NCBI GenBank assembly: GCA_030430025.1 | Contig: JAUIGR010000002.1 | Location: 81,049-145,048, forward strand | Origin: Gammaproteobacteria bacterium | Lineage (GTDB): Bacteria > Pseudomonadota > Gammaproteobacteria > Xanthomonadales > Marinicellaceae | Direction of reading: 5' to 3' | DNA length: 64,000 nucleotides | Part shown: positions 1 through 7,484 of the stretch, piece after piece | Position numbering within the stretch: the first letter of the stretch is position 1 | How the letters are laid out: each line of letters opens with the position of its first letter | The notes under the pieces: generated by a model | Databases searched by the model: none | What the model saw: only the letters and a program-made list of their open reading frames with translations | What the model was told of the DNA's origin: nothing | Position numbers and translations under genes: made by a program

Positions 1-295
1 AAGTCCCTCCTGGCCTTTTCCAGCATCGGTCAAAAAAACACTTAAGCGCAAAAGTGTGATTTTGCTGCTGTTTTTTTGACCTTACTTGAGCCTGATGGCT
101 CAAGGTGGCACGTCCCTGTGCCACACCATCGACCATAAAAAAGTTTCTGGAAAAGTTTTTCACGTTAGCCTGAGAGCCGCATGGAAGCGGCGAATAAAAA
201 TGCATCGTGACACCTGTTCTCTGGTCGAAAAAATGTGCAAAATTGAGGTAACTATTTATATTTAACAATACGTTATGCATTTTTCAGGTTCGACT
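1..295 (+). repeat. Interspersed structured repeat, copy A (left-truncated by window edge)
   Basis: Near-identical in layout to copy D at 58455-58753, and to the reverse complement of copy B at 16632-17095. Shared landmarks in order are AGTCCCTCCTGGCC, a CAAAAGTGTG hairpin, TTGAGCC..GGCTCAA, GGTGGCAC..GTGCCACACC, AAGTTTCTGGAAAAG, GCCGC..GCGGC, CTGGTCGAAAA, and the right end CAGGTTCGACT. Other copies begin a few bases earlier, so the left edge is probably cut by the window. The element ends 17 bases from the 3' end of rsmE and shows no convincing ORF. It could be a non-autonomous element or a structured RNA-type repeat; its function is unknown. Confidence 0.85.
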
Positions 296-312
296 AAATA
301 GCGGATAGGCAA

Positions 313-1053
313 TCAGCAAAAATCTCCGAAAAGAGCATGTGTGGCTGCAAGTATCACAGGAGCGACAGTCTCTGTTCTCAATATTCTGCGTCCTAATTGC
401 ACCCCTTGTATGCCGCTTTCTATAAAGGTTTTGATTTCTTTGGGAGAGAAGCCGCCTTCTGGACCAATAAAAAAGGAGAATATTGATGAATGGTGTTTCA
501 AAGATAAATTGTTCAGTTTTAAGTCAGCAGTGGGTTCAAGGAAAAAGGCATTTTCTCGAGATGACACGACAACATCCTGGAGTGATTGAATGTTTTCAAT
601 TCTCAGTAAGTCACATCGACCAGATTGTTCACAAGCACTGTTGGCGACCGCTTGCCAGTGTTTGAGTCTTTTTTCGTACTTGCTTAGAGCAATTTTTTGC
701 GAACAATATTCTGTGAAAACAGGAATCAGTACCTGAGCTCCCATTTCTGCTGATTTTTGCACAGTATAATCCATGCGATCACTGGAACTGATGCCTTGTA
801 TGATGGTGATATCCAAAGATGAAGGGGGTATGACATCTGGTGAAATTTTAATGTCAGACAATTCAACCTGATGGCGTTCAACTTGATTTATTTGACTCGT
901 ATATTGTTGACCATCATTGGTAAAAAATACCAGCTGATGCCCTTTTTTTAGTCTCAGAACATTTCTAATATAGTGTGCTTTTTCTTCAGAGACTATCAGT
1001 GTGCTCTTAATGTCTTTACTGTTTTTATTGATATGAATTCGAGAAATTCTCAC
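313..1053 (-). CDS. rsmE: 16S rRNA (uracil1498-N3)-methyltransferase RsmE
   Basis: A SPOUT-class methyltransferase that methylates N3 of U1498 in 16S rRNA using S-adenosylmethionine. The C-terminal part carries the family knot motifs FIGPEGGFS and LGRRILRTETVAP, and the N-terminal RISRIHI stretch matches the usual start of the family. I chose the GTG at 1053 (246 residues, about the family's normal length of 240-245). The in-frame ATG at 1110 adds 19 residues absent from the family and would leave only 6 bases before divergent gspG. No strong ribosome binding site is visible for either start. Function is well supported; the start is less certain. Confidence 0.9.
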   Translation of the reverse strand: MRISRIHINKNSKDIKSTLIVSEEKAHYIRNVLRLKKGHQLVFFTNDGQQYTSQINQVERHQVELSDIKISPDVIPPSSLDITIIQGISSSDRMDYTVQKSAEMGAQVLIPVFTEYCSQKIALSKYEKRLKHWQAVANSACEQSGRCDLLRIENIQSLQDVVVSSRENAFFLEPTADLKLNNLSLKHHSSIFSFFIGPEGGFSPKEIKTFIESGIQGVQLGRRILRTETVAPVILAATHALFGDFC

Positions 1054-1116
1054 GGTGGATTTGGTGTTCTGAAAGAATGGGAATATAATCAATCTCTTTG
1101 ATGATCTCAATCAGAT

Positions 1117-1542
1117 ATGCGAAAAAACAACTCACAACAGGGATTCACATTAATGGAAATATTGATTGTAGTGGTCATTTTGAGTATTTTGGCGGTGGCT
1201 GTTGTACCTCAGTTGATGGATGAGCCTGACAAGGCCAGAATTACCAGAGCTAAAACGGATATTGCGGCCTTGAAGACAGCACTTTCCATTTATAGATTAG
1301 ATAATTTTTCCTACCCATCGACCGCGCAGGGTTTACAAGCTTTGTTGCAAAAACCATCAGGAACACCTGAAGCGAAGAATTGGAATCCAAAAGGTTATGT
1401 TGATCAATTACCTAAAGATCCTTGGGGTAATTCGTATCAATACTTAAATCCGGGTAATCACGGAGAAGTTGATATTTATTCTTTGGGTCGGGATGGTCAG
1501 CCCGGAGGTGAAGGTATTAATGCCGATATTGGCAACTGGTAA
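1117..1542 (+). CDS. gspG: Type II secretion major pseudopilin GspG
   Basis: Major pseudopilin of the type II secretion system, which assembles the periplasmic pseudopilus that pushes folded exoproteins through the secretin. It has a short basic leader, the prepilin peptidase site QQG^FTLMEI with Glu at mature position 5, one hydrophobic N-terminal helix, then the typical GspG fold segments YPSTAQGLQAL, PKDPWGNSYQY and the C-terminal Asp-rich Ca-binding type region IYSLGRDGQPGG. At 141 residues it is normal for GspG. It is the first gene of a tight gspGHIJK run whose last gene abuts nadK. The gspC, D, E, F, L and M genes are not in this window. Confidence 0.95.
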   Translation: MRKNNSQQGFTLMEILIVVVILSILAVAVVPQLMDEPDKARITRAKTDIAALKTALSIYRLDNFSYPSTAQGLQALLQKPSGTPEAKNWNPKGYVDQLPKDPWGNSYQYLNPGNHGEVDIYSLGRDGQPGGEGINADIGNW

Positions 1543-2044
1543 ATACCAACGAAAAGAGTCAGGGTTTACATTACTTGAGTTGTTGTTGGTTGTCGTTATT
1601 CTGGCAGTCCTAGTGACGGCAGGAGTGGTGTTAACCAGTGTTAACTCACAAGCCACATTGAATAAGCAGCAAGGACAACTTTTTGTCAAAGAATTATCAT
1701 TGTTGTGTGAAAAAGCTTTGTTTGAGAACCAAAATTTAGCTGTTGAATTCAGTCAGCAAGGCCGCCAACAATTGATTTATAATGGTATAGATTGGCAACC
1801 GTTATCATCAGAAGATTTTCAAGCAAGTCAGGGGTTGGATTTGTTATGGCGCATCAGCTTACAAGGTATGGAGCAACCTTTGACTGAAACTTATAATCAA
1901 AGCCCTCATATCATTTGTTATAGTAATGGCCAATTTTCAGCATTCGATATCAAAATTTCAGCCAGTGAGAAAGACAGTGAGGCTGTTTATCATGTGGCAA
2001 GTATAGGTCCAAGTCAAATGACTCAGGGTTGGTTAAATGATTAA
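1520..2044 (+). CDS. gspH: Type II secretion minor pseudopilin GspH
   Basis: Minor pseudopilin with a prepilin cleavage motif ESG^FTLLELL and Glu5, followed by one membrane helix and a divergent C-terminal globular part, as is usual for GspH. The ATG at 1520 is chosen because a GGAGG lies 11 bases upstream and it gives a short basic leader of about 15 residues (174 residues in all). The start overlaps the end of gspG by 23 bases, implying translational coupling. GspH is assigned from position and the N-terminal signature; its body is weakly conserved in general. Confidence 0.85.
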   Translation: MPILATGKYQRKESGFTLLELLLVVVILAVLVTAGVVLTSVNSQATLNKQQGQLFVKELSLLCEKALFENQNLAVEFSQQGRQQLIYNGIDWQPLSSEDFQASQGLDLLWRISLQGMEQPLTETYNQSPHIICYSNGQFSAFDIKISASEKDSEAVYHVASIGPSQMTQGWLND

Positions 2045-2396
2045 GTTACGTGGTTTCACGTTACTTGAAGTGTTGTTGGCTTTATCAGTCATCAGCATAG
2101 CGCTGGCAGCATTGGTTCGGGTGGGATATACCAGTGCTGATACGGTGAATAAACTTGAGGAGCAAAGTATAGCACTTCATGTTGCCGATCAAGTGATGAT
2201 GCAGTTGTATCAAAAGCAAGGTTTACAAACAGGTCAACATCAAGGTAGCCAGAAATGGTCATCTAACAATTGGTTTTGGGTTGCTGATGTTGAGTCAACG
2301 AATAACCCCAGGATTGCTCGTATATATGTTAAGGTTTATCGCTCAAGAGGCGATGAATATGCGCAAGCGCAGCTGACAGGGTTTACTCAGATATGA
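2037..2396 (+). CDS. gspI: Type II secretion minor pseudopilin GspI
   Basis: A small (119-residue) pseudopilin with leader MIKLRG^FTLLEVLLALSVI, then the conserved GspI pattern of an alanine-rich helix, ALHVADQVM, and a C-terminal VYRSRGDE strand region. GspI, GspJ and GspK form the tip complex that starts pseudopilus assembly at the inner membrane. It overlaps gspH by 8 bases and gspJ by 4 bases. Size and order within the cluster fit GspI well. Confidence 0.9.
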   Translation: MIKLRGFTLLEVLLALSVISIALAALVRVGYTSADTVNKLEEQSIALHVADQVMMQLYQKQGLQTGQHQGSQKWSSNNWFWVADVESTNNPRIARIYVKVYRSRGDEYAQAQLTGFTQI

Positions 2397-2989
2397 ACAA
2401 GCAACAAGGTATGACACTGCTTGAATTATTGATCGCGACCGTCATATTGGCCATCATGGCTGGTATGGGCTTGTTTGGCATTCAGTCGCTGATCAGTGCT
2501 GAGCAACGTGTTACTGAACGACAAGCGCTTTGGCGTTCAGAGTCTATGTCGCTGATCCAATTGACTCAAGATGTTCAGTACGCAGTTACAGCTCGAGGCA
2601 ATGATGCTGGACAAAACAATGTATTTACAGGAACGGCCCAGGATTTTCAGTTGGTGAGGTTCAGGCAATCTATGGTTCCAGGTTTGAGTCAAGTGAATAA
2701 GGCATTGTCTGATGTTGTACAAGTGAGCTGGTATTGGCGCAATGGTCAATTGTATAGAGCACAAAGGCCCTGGCTACAAAACCAAGATGCACAAGCATGG
2801 ATAGAGCAACCTATGGGGGCTGTCCGACAATGGCGGTGTGAGTATCAATCGTTAACAGGTGATTGGGTTCCTCGATGGCCCCAAAATGATTCAAGTAGTC
2901 AAAGTTTACCGAAACAGCTTAAGTGTCAGGTGACTATGTCAGGTAATCGAGTCTCAGAATGGGTGTTGGTACCGTGGCAACAAATTTAA
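2393..2989 (+). CDS. gspJ: Type II secretion minor pseudopilin GspJ
   Basis: A 198-residue pseudopilin with cleavage motif KQQG^MTLLELLIA (Glu5 present) and one hydrophobic helix. The larger C-terminal domain contains the family-like RQALWRSESMSLIQLTQDVQ helix and SWYWRNGQLYRAQRPW strands. It belongs to the GspI-J-K tip complex. It is translationally coupled to gspI (4-base overlap) and overlaps the start of gspK. The Met at mature position +1 instead of Phe is acceptable for prepilin peptidase processing. Confidence 0.9.
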   Translation: MNKQQGMTLLELLIATVILAIMAGMGLFGIQSLISAEQRVTERQALWRSESMSLIQLTQDVQYAVTARGNDAGQNNVFTGTAQDFQLVRFRQSMVPGLSQVNKALSDVVQVSWYWRNGQLYRAQRPWLQNQDAQAWIEQPMGAVRQWRCEYQSLTGDWVPRWPQNDSSSQSLPKQLKCQVTMSGNRVSEWVLVPWQQI

Positions 2990-3951
2990 CCAAGCAAAAA
3001 GGGATGGCGATGCTCACTGCTTTGTTATTAGTGGCTTTGGCCACATCGTTGGCTAGTAGTTTATGGTACGGGACAGCAGCCGATTTGGCACGTGTTCGAT
3101 TTTTACAGCACAATTACCAAGCTAAACACATGATGTATGGCTTATTACTTTGGGCCAGCGATGTTTTGGAACAGGATTATGAAAATGATGATACTCCCAG
3201 TGATGGTGCCGATGATGGTTGGCTGCAAGGGATCCAAAATATGCCAGTTGAGGGTGCAGTTCTCTCCGGACGGTTGAAAGGAATGAGTCACTGTTTTAAT
3301 GTCAATAACCTATGGCAGCAAGGACAAGTTTCTGATATTCACTACCAGTATTTTTTGAGGTTATTGCAATTAATGAAGCTTGATGTGGCCATTGCTGATC
3401 AGATACTCGATTGGCTTGATGCTGATCAATTACCGCGACCTAAAGGTGCTGAGGATGTGGTTTATCTTGGTAGACAGCCCAGCTATCAAACAGCAGGTGG
3501 CCCGTTCATGCATGTCAATCAGTTGCAGCTTTTGGATGCCATAACCCCCTCAATTTTTGATGCCTTAAAGCCTTATGTTTGTGTGTTGCCGGTCACTGGA
3601 TTGTCTACAAAAATGAATGTCAATACTATGCCGCCTTTGTTATTGCGAGCATTGGATCAACGCATCACTGTACCATTGGCTAACAGTTTATACCAAGATG
3701 GTCGAGCTCATTACAATTCACTGGATGCATTCTTTCAAACCAGTGATATGGCTATTATTACTAACAGTCAAGGTATTAAAGAACAGTTTGCTACATTGCT
3801 TAGTGTCCAAACTCGCTATATAGAAGCACAAGCTTCAGTCTCTATAGAAAATAGTTTGCATGTCAATTACGCTTTGTTGCGTCGAACTGATCGTGGGGCA
3901 TCAGTAGTCATCCAGAGAAGCCAATCACCTTTTTCAGCAGCAGAGAGGTAA
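2959..3951 (+). CDS. gspK: Type II secretion minor pseudopilin GspK
   Basis: The largest minor pseudopilin (330 residues), forming the cap of the GspIJK tip. The N terminus QKG^MAMLTALLLVALATSL has the cleavage site but no Glu at mature position 5, a known trait of GspK. The body contains the alpha domain with DQILDWLDADQLPRPKGAED and a later NVNTMPPLLLRAL motif typical of the family. The ATG at 2959 overlaps gspJ by 31 bases; a GTG at 2974 is an alternative start giving a shorter leader. nadK follows after 4 bases. Confidence 0.92.
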   Translation: MGVGTVATNLTKQKGMAMLTALLLVALATSLASSLWYGTAADLARVRFLQHNYQAKHMMYGLLLWASDVLEQDYENDDTPSDGADDGWLQGIQNMPVEGAVLSGRLKGMSHCFNVNNLWQQGQVSDIHYQYFLRLLQLMKLDVAIADQILDWLDADQLPRPKGAEDVVYLGRQPSYQTAGGPFMHVNQLQLLDAITPSIFDALKPYVCVLPVTGLSTKMNVNTMPPLLLRALDQRITVPLANSLYQDGRAHYNSLDAFFQTSDMAIITNSQGIKEQFATLLSVQTRYIEAQASVSIENSLHVNYALLRRTDRGASVVIQRSQSPFSAAER

Positions 3952-3955
3952 ATTA

Positions 3956-4711
3956 ATGAAATTATCTTTTTTAGCGAGTCAGTCTCATAAGTCACAAACT
4001 GCTTTAAAAAAGCTCAGTAACCGATACGGGAATGTGGCTCTAGAAGATGCGGAAGTTGTGGTGGCTTTAGGAGGAGATGGTTTTATGCTTCATTGTTTAC
4101 ATCAAATGATGAACAAAAACAAACCAGTATTTGGTTTATCTTGTGGTACCGTAGGCTTTTTGATGAACGCTTATCAAGATAACAAGCTGATAGAAAGGAT
4201 ACAAAAAGCAAAGAATACATTACTTCACCCTTTGGAAATGACAGCTTATCAAATCAGTGGTCAAGTTAAAAAATCTTTGGCAATCAATGAAGTTTCTATG
4301 TTGCGACAGACACGTCAATCTGCACATATTAAAGTCAAGGTTAACGAAATGGTTAAGATTGAACGTTTAGTTGGTGATGGTGTTTTGGTAGCAACAGCTG
4401 CCGGAAGTACGGCCTATAATTTATCTGCTCATGGTCCAGTGATTCCCATGGGCAGTTCAATTTTGGCTTTGACACCCATCAGCCCATTTCGACCCAGACG
4501 TTGGCAAGGTGCTATTCTACCTTCTCATGCACATTTCAGTTTTGAAGTGTTATCACATAAAAAAAGACCAGTCAGTGCGACTGCTGATAACTTTGAAGTT
4601 CGAAATGTTTATCGAGTTGATGTCAAAGAGCGCCCAGATATAGGTATACAAGTTTTGTATGATCCACAGCATAATTTAGAAGACAGGATACTGAACGAGC
4701 AGTTTGAATAA
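3956..4711 (+). CDS. nadK: NAD kinase
   Basis: ATP-dependent NAD kinase, the source of NADP in the cytoplasm. It shows the GGDG motif (residues 39-42) of the NAD kinase/diacylglycerol kinase superfamily, the NEVSMLR segment that binds the nicotinamide riboside, and the Gly-rich GDGVLVATAAGSTAYNLSAHGP loop. At 251 residues it is a little shorter than E. coli NadK (292). It sits 4 bases after gspK and 2 bases before the nucleotidase, so it is probably co-transcribed with the pseudopilin genes, an unusual setting. Confidence 0.93.
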   Translation: MKLSFLASQSHKSQTALKKLSNRYGNVALEDAEVVVALGGDGFMLHCLHQMMNKNKPVFGLSCGTVGFLMNAYQDNKLIERIQKAKNTLLHPLEMTAYQISGQVKKSLAINEVSMLRQTRQSAHIKVKVNEMVKIERLVGDGVLVATAAGSTAYNLSAHGPVIPMGSSILALTPISPFRPRRWQGAILPSHAHFSFEVLSHKKRPVSATADNFEVRNVYRVDVKERPDIGIQVLYDPQHNLEDRILNEQFE

Positions 4712-4713
4712 TC

Positions 4714-5610
4714 ATGTTAACAGTGGCAATTTCTTCCCGAACTTTATTTGATTTGAATGAAGCTCATCAGGTCTTTCTAGAGCAGGGTGTGACTGCATAT
4801 GTTGATTATCAGCTTGCCAGAGAAGACCAACCACTGGAACCTGGGGTTGCTTTTCCTTTGGTCAAAAAATTATTAGATATCAAACATCCAAAGACTCAAG
4901 AACGTTTGGTTGAGGTGGTTTTGATTTCAAGAAACTCTGGTGACGTGGGCTTGAGAATTTTTAATTCTATTGAACATCATGGTTTAAGTATTGAGCGTGC
5001 GGCATTCAGTCATGGTGAGCCACCTTATGGCTATTTGTCAGCTTTTGGTGTCCATTTATTTTTGTCTGCACATTCCCGGGATGTGGAAGATGCCATAGAG
5101 GCGGGTCATGCAGCAGCGCATTTAATGACAAGAAAATCATCAGGAGCGATCAATGGTGCTGTTCGTATCGCATTCGATGGAGATGCGGTGTTGTTTTCTG
5201 ATGAATCTGAACAGATTTATCAACAGGCTGGTTTGGATGTGTTCAGACAGAATGAACGAGACAATCATGACATTCCTTTAACACCAGGGCCATTCAAAGG
5301 TTTTCTTCATCAACTACATGATATTCAAGTTATTTTTCCGCGAAATGAATCTCCCATACGCACAGCATTGGTTACTGCCCGGTCAGCACCATCACATAAA
5401 AGGGTGATCCTTACTTTACGAGATTGGGGTATCAGAATTGATGAGGCGTTATTTCTAGGCGGACAGGATAAGGCGAACTTTCTCAAATCTTTCAAAGCAG
5501 ATATTTTCTTTGAAGATCAGCTCAGTTATGTTAAAACAGCCAGCGAACATACACCAACTGGACATGTGCCTTATGGTGTAACCAATCAAAAGAACAGAGA
5601 GAAATCATGA
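4714..5610 (+). CDS. Cytoplasmic 5'-nucleotidase (NT5C1-like family)
   Basis: A 298-residue protein resembling the bacterial 5'-nucleotidase family related to eukaryotic cytosolic NT5C1 (Pfam 5_nucleotid). It shows the N-terminal AISSRTLFDL segment, LISRNSGDVGLRIFNSI, the Asp-containing RIAFDGDAVLFSDESE motif, and the C-terminal FLGGQDKANFLKSFKADIFFEDQ block with acidic residues typical of this HAD-like fold. The expected reaction is dephosphorylation of nucleoside 5'-monophosphates. It is packed between nadK (2-base gap) and the cyclophilin gene (4-base overlap). Family assignment is good; substrate is not readable from sequence. Confidence 0.85.
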   Translation: MLTVAISSRTLFDLNEAHQVFLEQGVTAYVDYQLAREDQPLEPGVAFPLVKKLLDIKHPKTQERLVEVVLISRNSGDVGLRIFNSIEHHGLSIERAAFSHGEPPYGYLSAFGVHLFLSAHSRDVEDAIEAGHAAAHLMTRKSSGAINGAVRIAFDGDAVLFSDESEQIYQQAGLDVFRQNERDNHDIPLTPGPFKGFLHQLHDIQVIFPRNESPIRTALVTARSAPSHKRVILTLRDWGIRIDEALFLGGQDKANFLKSFKADIFFEDQLSYVKTASEHTPTGHVPYGVTNQKNREKS

Positions 5611-6614
5611 AGAAATTATTGCTTTTATTATTATTGGTGCAAACAGCAGCCTGGGCTACGACAGTTAGATTGGAAACTAACTTGGGGCCAATTGATATTG
5701 AACTCTATGACCAACAAACACCCAATCATGTGACTAATTTTTTAAATTATGTTAGTGATGGTGATTATAATGATACTGTCATTCACAGATCTGTACCTGG
5801 ATTCGTAATCCAAGGAGGCGGGTATAAATTTGTTTCAGGTGTTTTTGAAACGATTCCCACTGAACCAGAAATAGGCGCTGAGTTAGGGATATCGAATACC
5901 AGAGGAACAGTTGCACTGGCTAAAATTGGTTCTCATCCCAGCGGAGATAGTCAGTGGTTTATTAACCTGGCAAATAACGCTTATTTGGATACCAATAGTG
6001 GTGGCTATACTGTGTTTGGTAAAGTAACTGAACAAACCATGTCAGTAGTGGACTTGATTGCTTCGTTGAGAATTGTCAATGAAATTCCTTTGTTAAATCA
6101 AGTGAATGGACAAAATATTCAAGCTAATAACTTAGTTCAAGTTGAGAGAGCATATGTAATAAATAACGGCTTTGTCGTTAATTCGGCAATCTCTGGTGGT
6201 TGGTATAGCCCTTCTACTGTTGGACAAGGGTTTTATTTTGAAATGTTGCCAGCCTCTCATGTTTTAGTGTCAGCTTGGTTTACTTATGAGGCTTTTTCTA
6301 CAGGTGATGATGTAGAAAGTATTATTGGCAATCCTGATCAACGCTGGATTACTTCTCAGGGCGAGTTTGATGGTAATACAGTTTCTGGGCCGATTTATAG
6401 TACCAGTAATGGTTTGTTTGATAGTCCAGATGTTGTGGATGTCGATATTATTGGTCAGTTAACCATTGAATTTTTAAGTTGCGTAGAAGGTATAGTCAGT
6501 TATGAACTTGATGCTCAAGGATTGTCAGGTTCTTTTCCTATTACACGCCTTTCTGGTGATAATGTGGCTTTGTGTGAACAGTTATCAATATCTGATGATG
6601 TGACTATCCGGTAA
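5607..6614 (+). CDS. Secreted cyclophilin-type peptidyl-prolyl isomerase with C-terminal extra domain
   Basis: Residues 1-17 are a Sec signal peptide (KKLLLLLLLVQTAAWA), so the product is periplasmic or outer-membrane facing. Residues about 18-180 are a cyclophilin domain: VTNFLNYVSDGDYNDTVIHR, GFVIQGGGY and SQWFINLANNAYLD match the cis-trans prolyl isomerase fold. Residues about 195-335 are a separate domain starting SGGWYSPSTVGQGFYFE, with VSAWFTYE and a late CEGIVSYELDAQG segment. I associate this tail with secreted proteins of Marinicella-like bacteria, but its role is unknown. The 3' end overlaps convergent gluQ by 30 bases. Confidence 0.88.
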   Translation: MKKLLLLLLLVQTAAWATTVRLETNLGPIDIELYDQQTPNHVTNFLNYVSDGDYNDTVIHRSVPGFVIQGGGYKFVSGVFETIPTEPEIGAELGISNTRGTVALAKIGSHPSGDSQWFINLANNAYLDTNSGGYTVFGKVTEQTMSVVDLIASLRIVNEIPLLNQVNGQNIQANNLVQVERAYVINNGFVVNSAISGGWYSPSTVGQGFYFEMLPASHVLVSAWFTYEAFSTGDDVESIIGNPDQRWITSQGEFDGNTVSGPIYSTSNGLFDSPDVVDVDIIGQLTIEFLSCVEGIVSYELDAQGLSGSFPITRLSGDNVALCEQLSISDDVTIR

Positions 6615-7484
6615 TATTTCTGATAATTTGGGCACCTTTTGAATGTCCCAGTGAGTCATTGCCCAGTTCATTAAATTGGACTGGGTTTTTTGTTTTAATT
6701 GGGGTGGGTCTTGTCCCAGTATACTCAGTGCCAACCAAGTCAAGGCAAAACTGTCTTCGCCATAAATTTCTTGGGAATGGTTCTGTTTGCTGAGTTTTTG
6801 TCCGGGTGATGAGACAATGACAGGCAAATGTGCGTATTGAGGTGCTGTCAACTCGAGTTTTTCAAATAAGTACAACTGTTTGGCTGTAGATGAAAGGATG
6901 TCATATCCCCTAACAACCTCAGTGATGCCCTGTTTGGCATCGTCGACAACGACAGCGAGTTGGTATGCTACTAAAAGGTCTTTTCGTTTGACAATAAAGT
7001 CACCTCCCTGATGTTCGATGTTTTGCTGTTGTCTGCCTTGAATGATGTCTTCAAAAGTATAATCACCAGGAGGTGATTTGATTCTAATAGAATGAGGGTG
7101 CTCACAAGGCCATGATAAATGAGCACAAGTTTGAGGGTATGTTGTCAATTGTGAAAGTGTTTTTCTACTACAAACACATGGATAGCAGAGTCCGTTACTC
7201 AATAAGGTATTGATGGCTTTTTGATAATGAGCTTGTTGTTCTGGTTTATTCTGATATACCACCGGTTGATCTGATTCCATACCAAATCGTCTCAACTCTG
7301 CTATGATTTTAGTATCTGCTCCTGGAATACAACGGGGGTAGTCAAGATCTTCAATCCTTAACAACCATTCACCGTTATTCGCTCTGGCTTGGAAATAACT
7401 GGCAAGGGCGGCTACTAATGAGCCTAAATGAAGGTTGCCAGTGGGTGCAGGGGCGAAGCGTCCCCTGTATGTATCATTACTCAA
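6585..7484 (-). CDS. gluQ: Glutamyl-Q tRNA(Asp) synthetase
   Basis: A truncated class I glutamyl-tRNA synthetase paralog that attaches glutamate to queuosine at position 34 of tRNA(Asp). It has the HIGH-like motif APAPTGNLHLGSL, RIEDLDYPR, the zinc-site cysteines in CYPCVCSRKTL, and KLSKQN as the KMSKS-like loop. It lacks the anticodon-binding domain, as the family does. I chose the TTG at 7484 (299 residues), which overlaps the stop codon of the upstream gene and starts directly before NDTYRGRFAPAP. An ATG at 7532 would add 16 non-conserved residues. The 3' end overlaps the cyclophilin gene on the other strand. Confidence 0.92.
   Translation of the reverse strand: MSNDTYRGRFAPAPTGNLHLGSLVAALASYFQARANNGEWLLRIEDLDYPRCIPGADTKIIAELRRFGMESDQPVVYQNKPEQQAHYQKAINTLLSNGLCYPCVCSRKTLSQLTTYPQTCAHLSWPCEHPHSIRIKSPPGDYTFEDIIQGRQQQNIEHQGGDFIVKRKDLLVAYQLAVVVDDAKQGITEVVRGYDILSSTAKQLYLFEKLELTAPQYAHLPVIVSSPGQKLSKQNHSQEIYGEDSFALTWLALSILGQDPPQLKQKTQSNLMNWAMTHWDIQKVPKLSEILPDSHIIRY

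Noticed and set aside
1..312. tRNA or rRNA fragment at the left edge
   Set aside because: Although GGTTCGACT resembles a T-loop sequence, no cloverleaf fits and the segment is a copy of the interspersed repeat.
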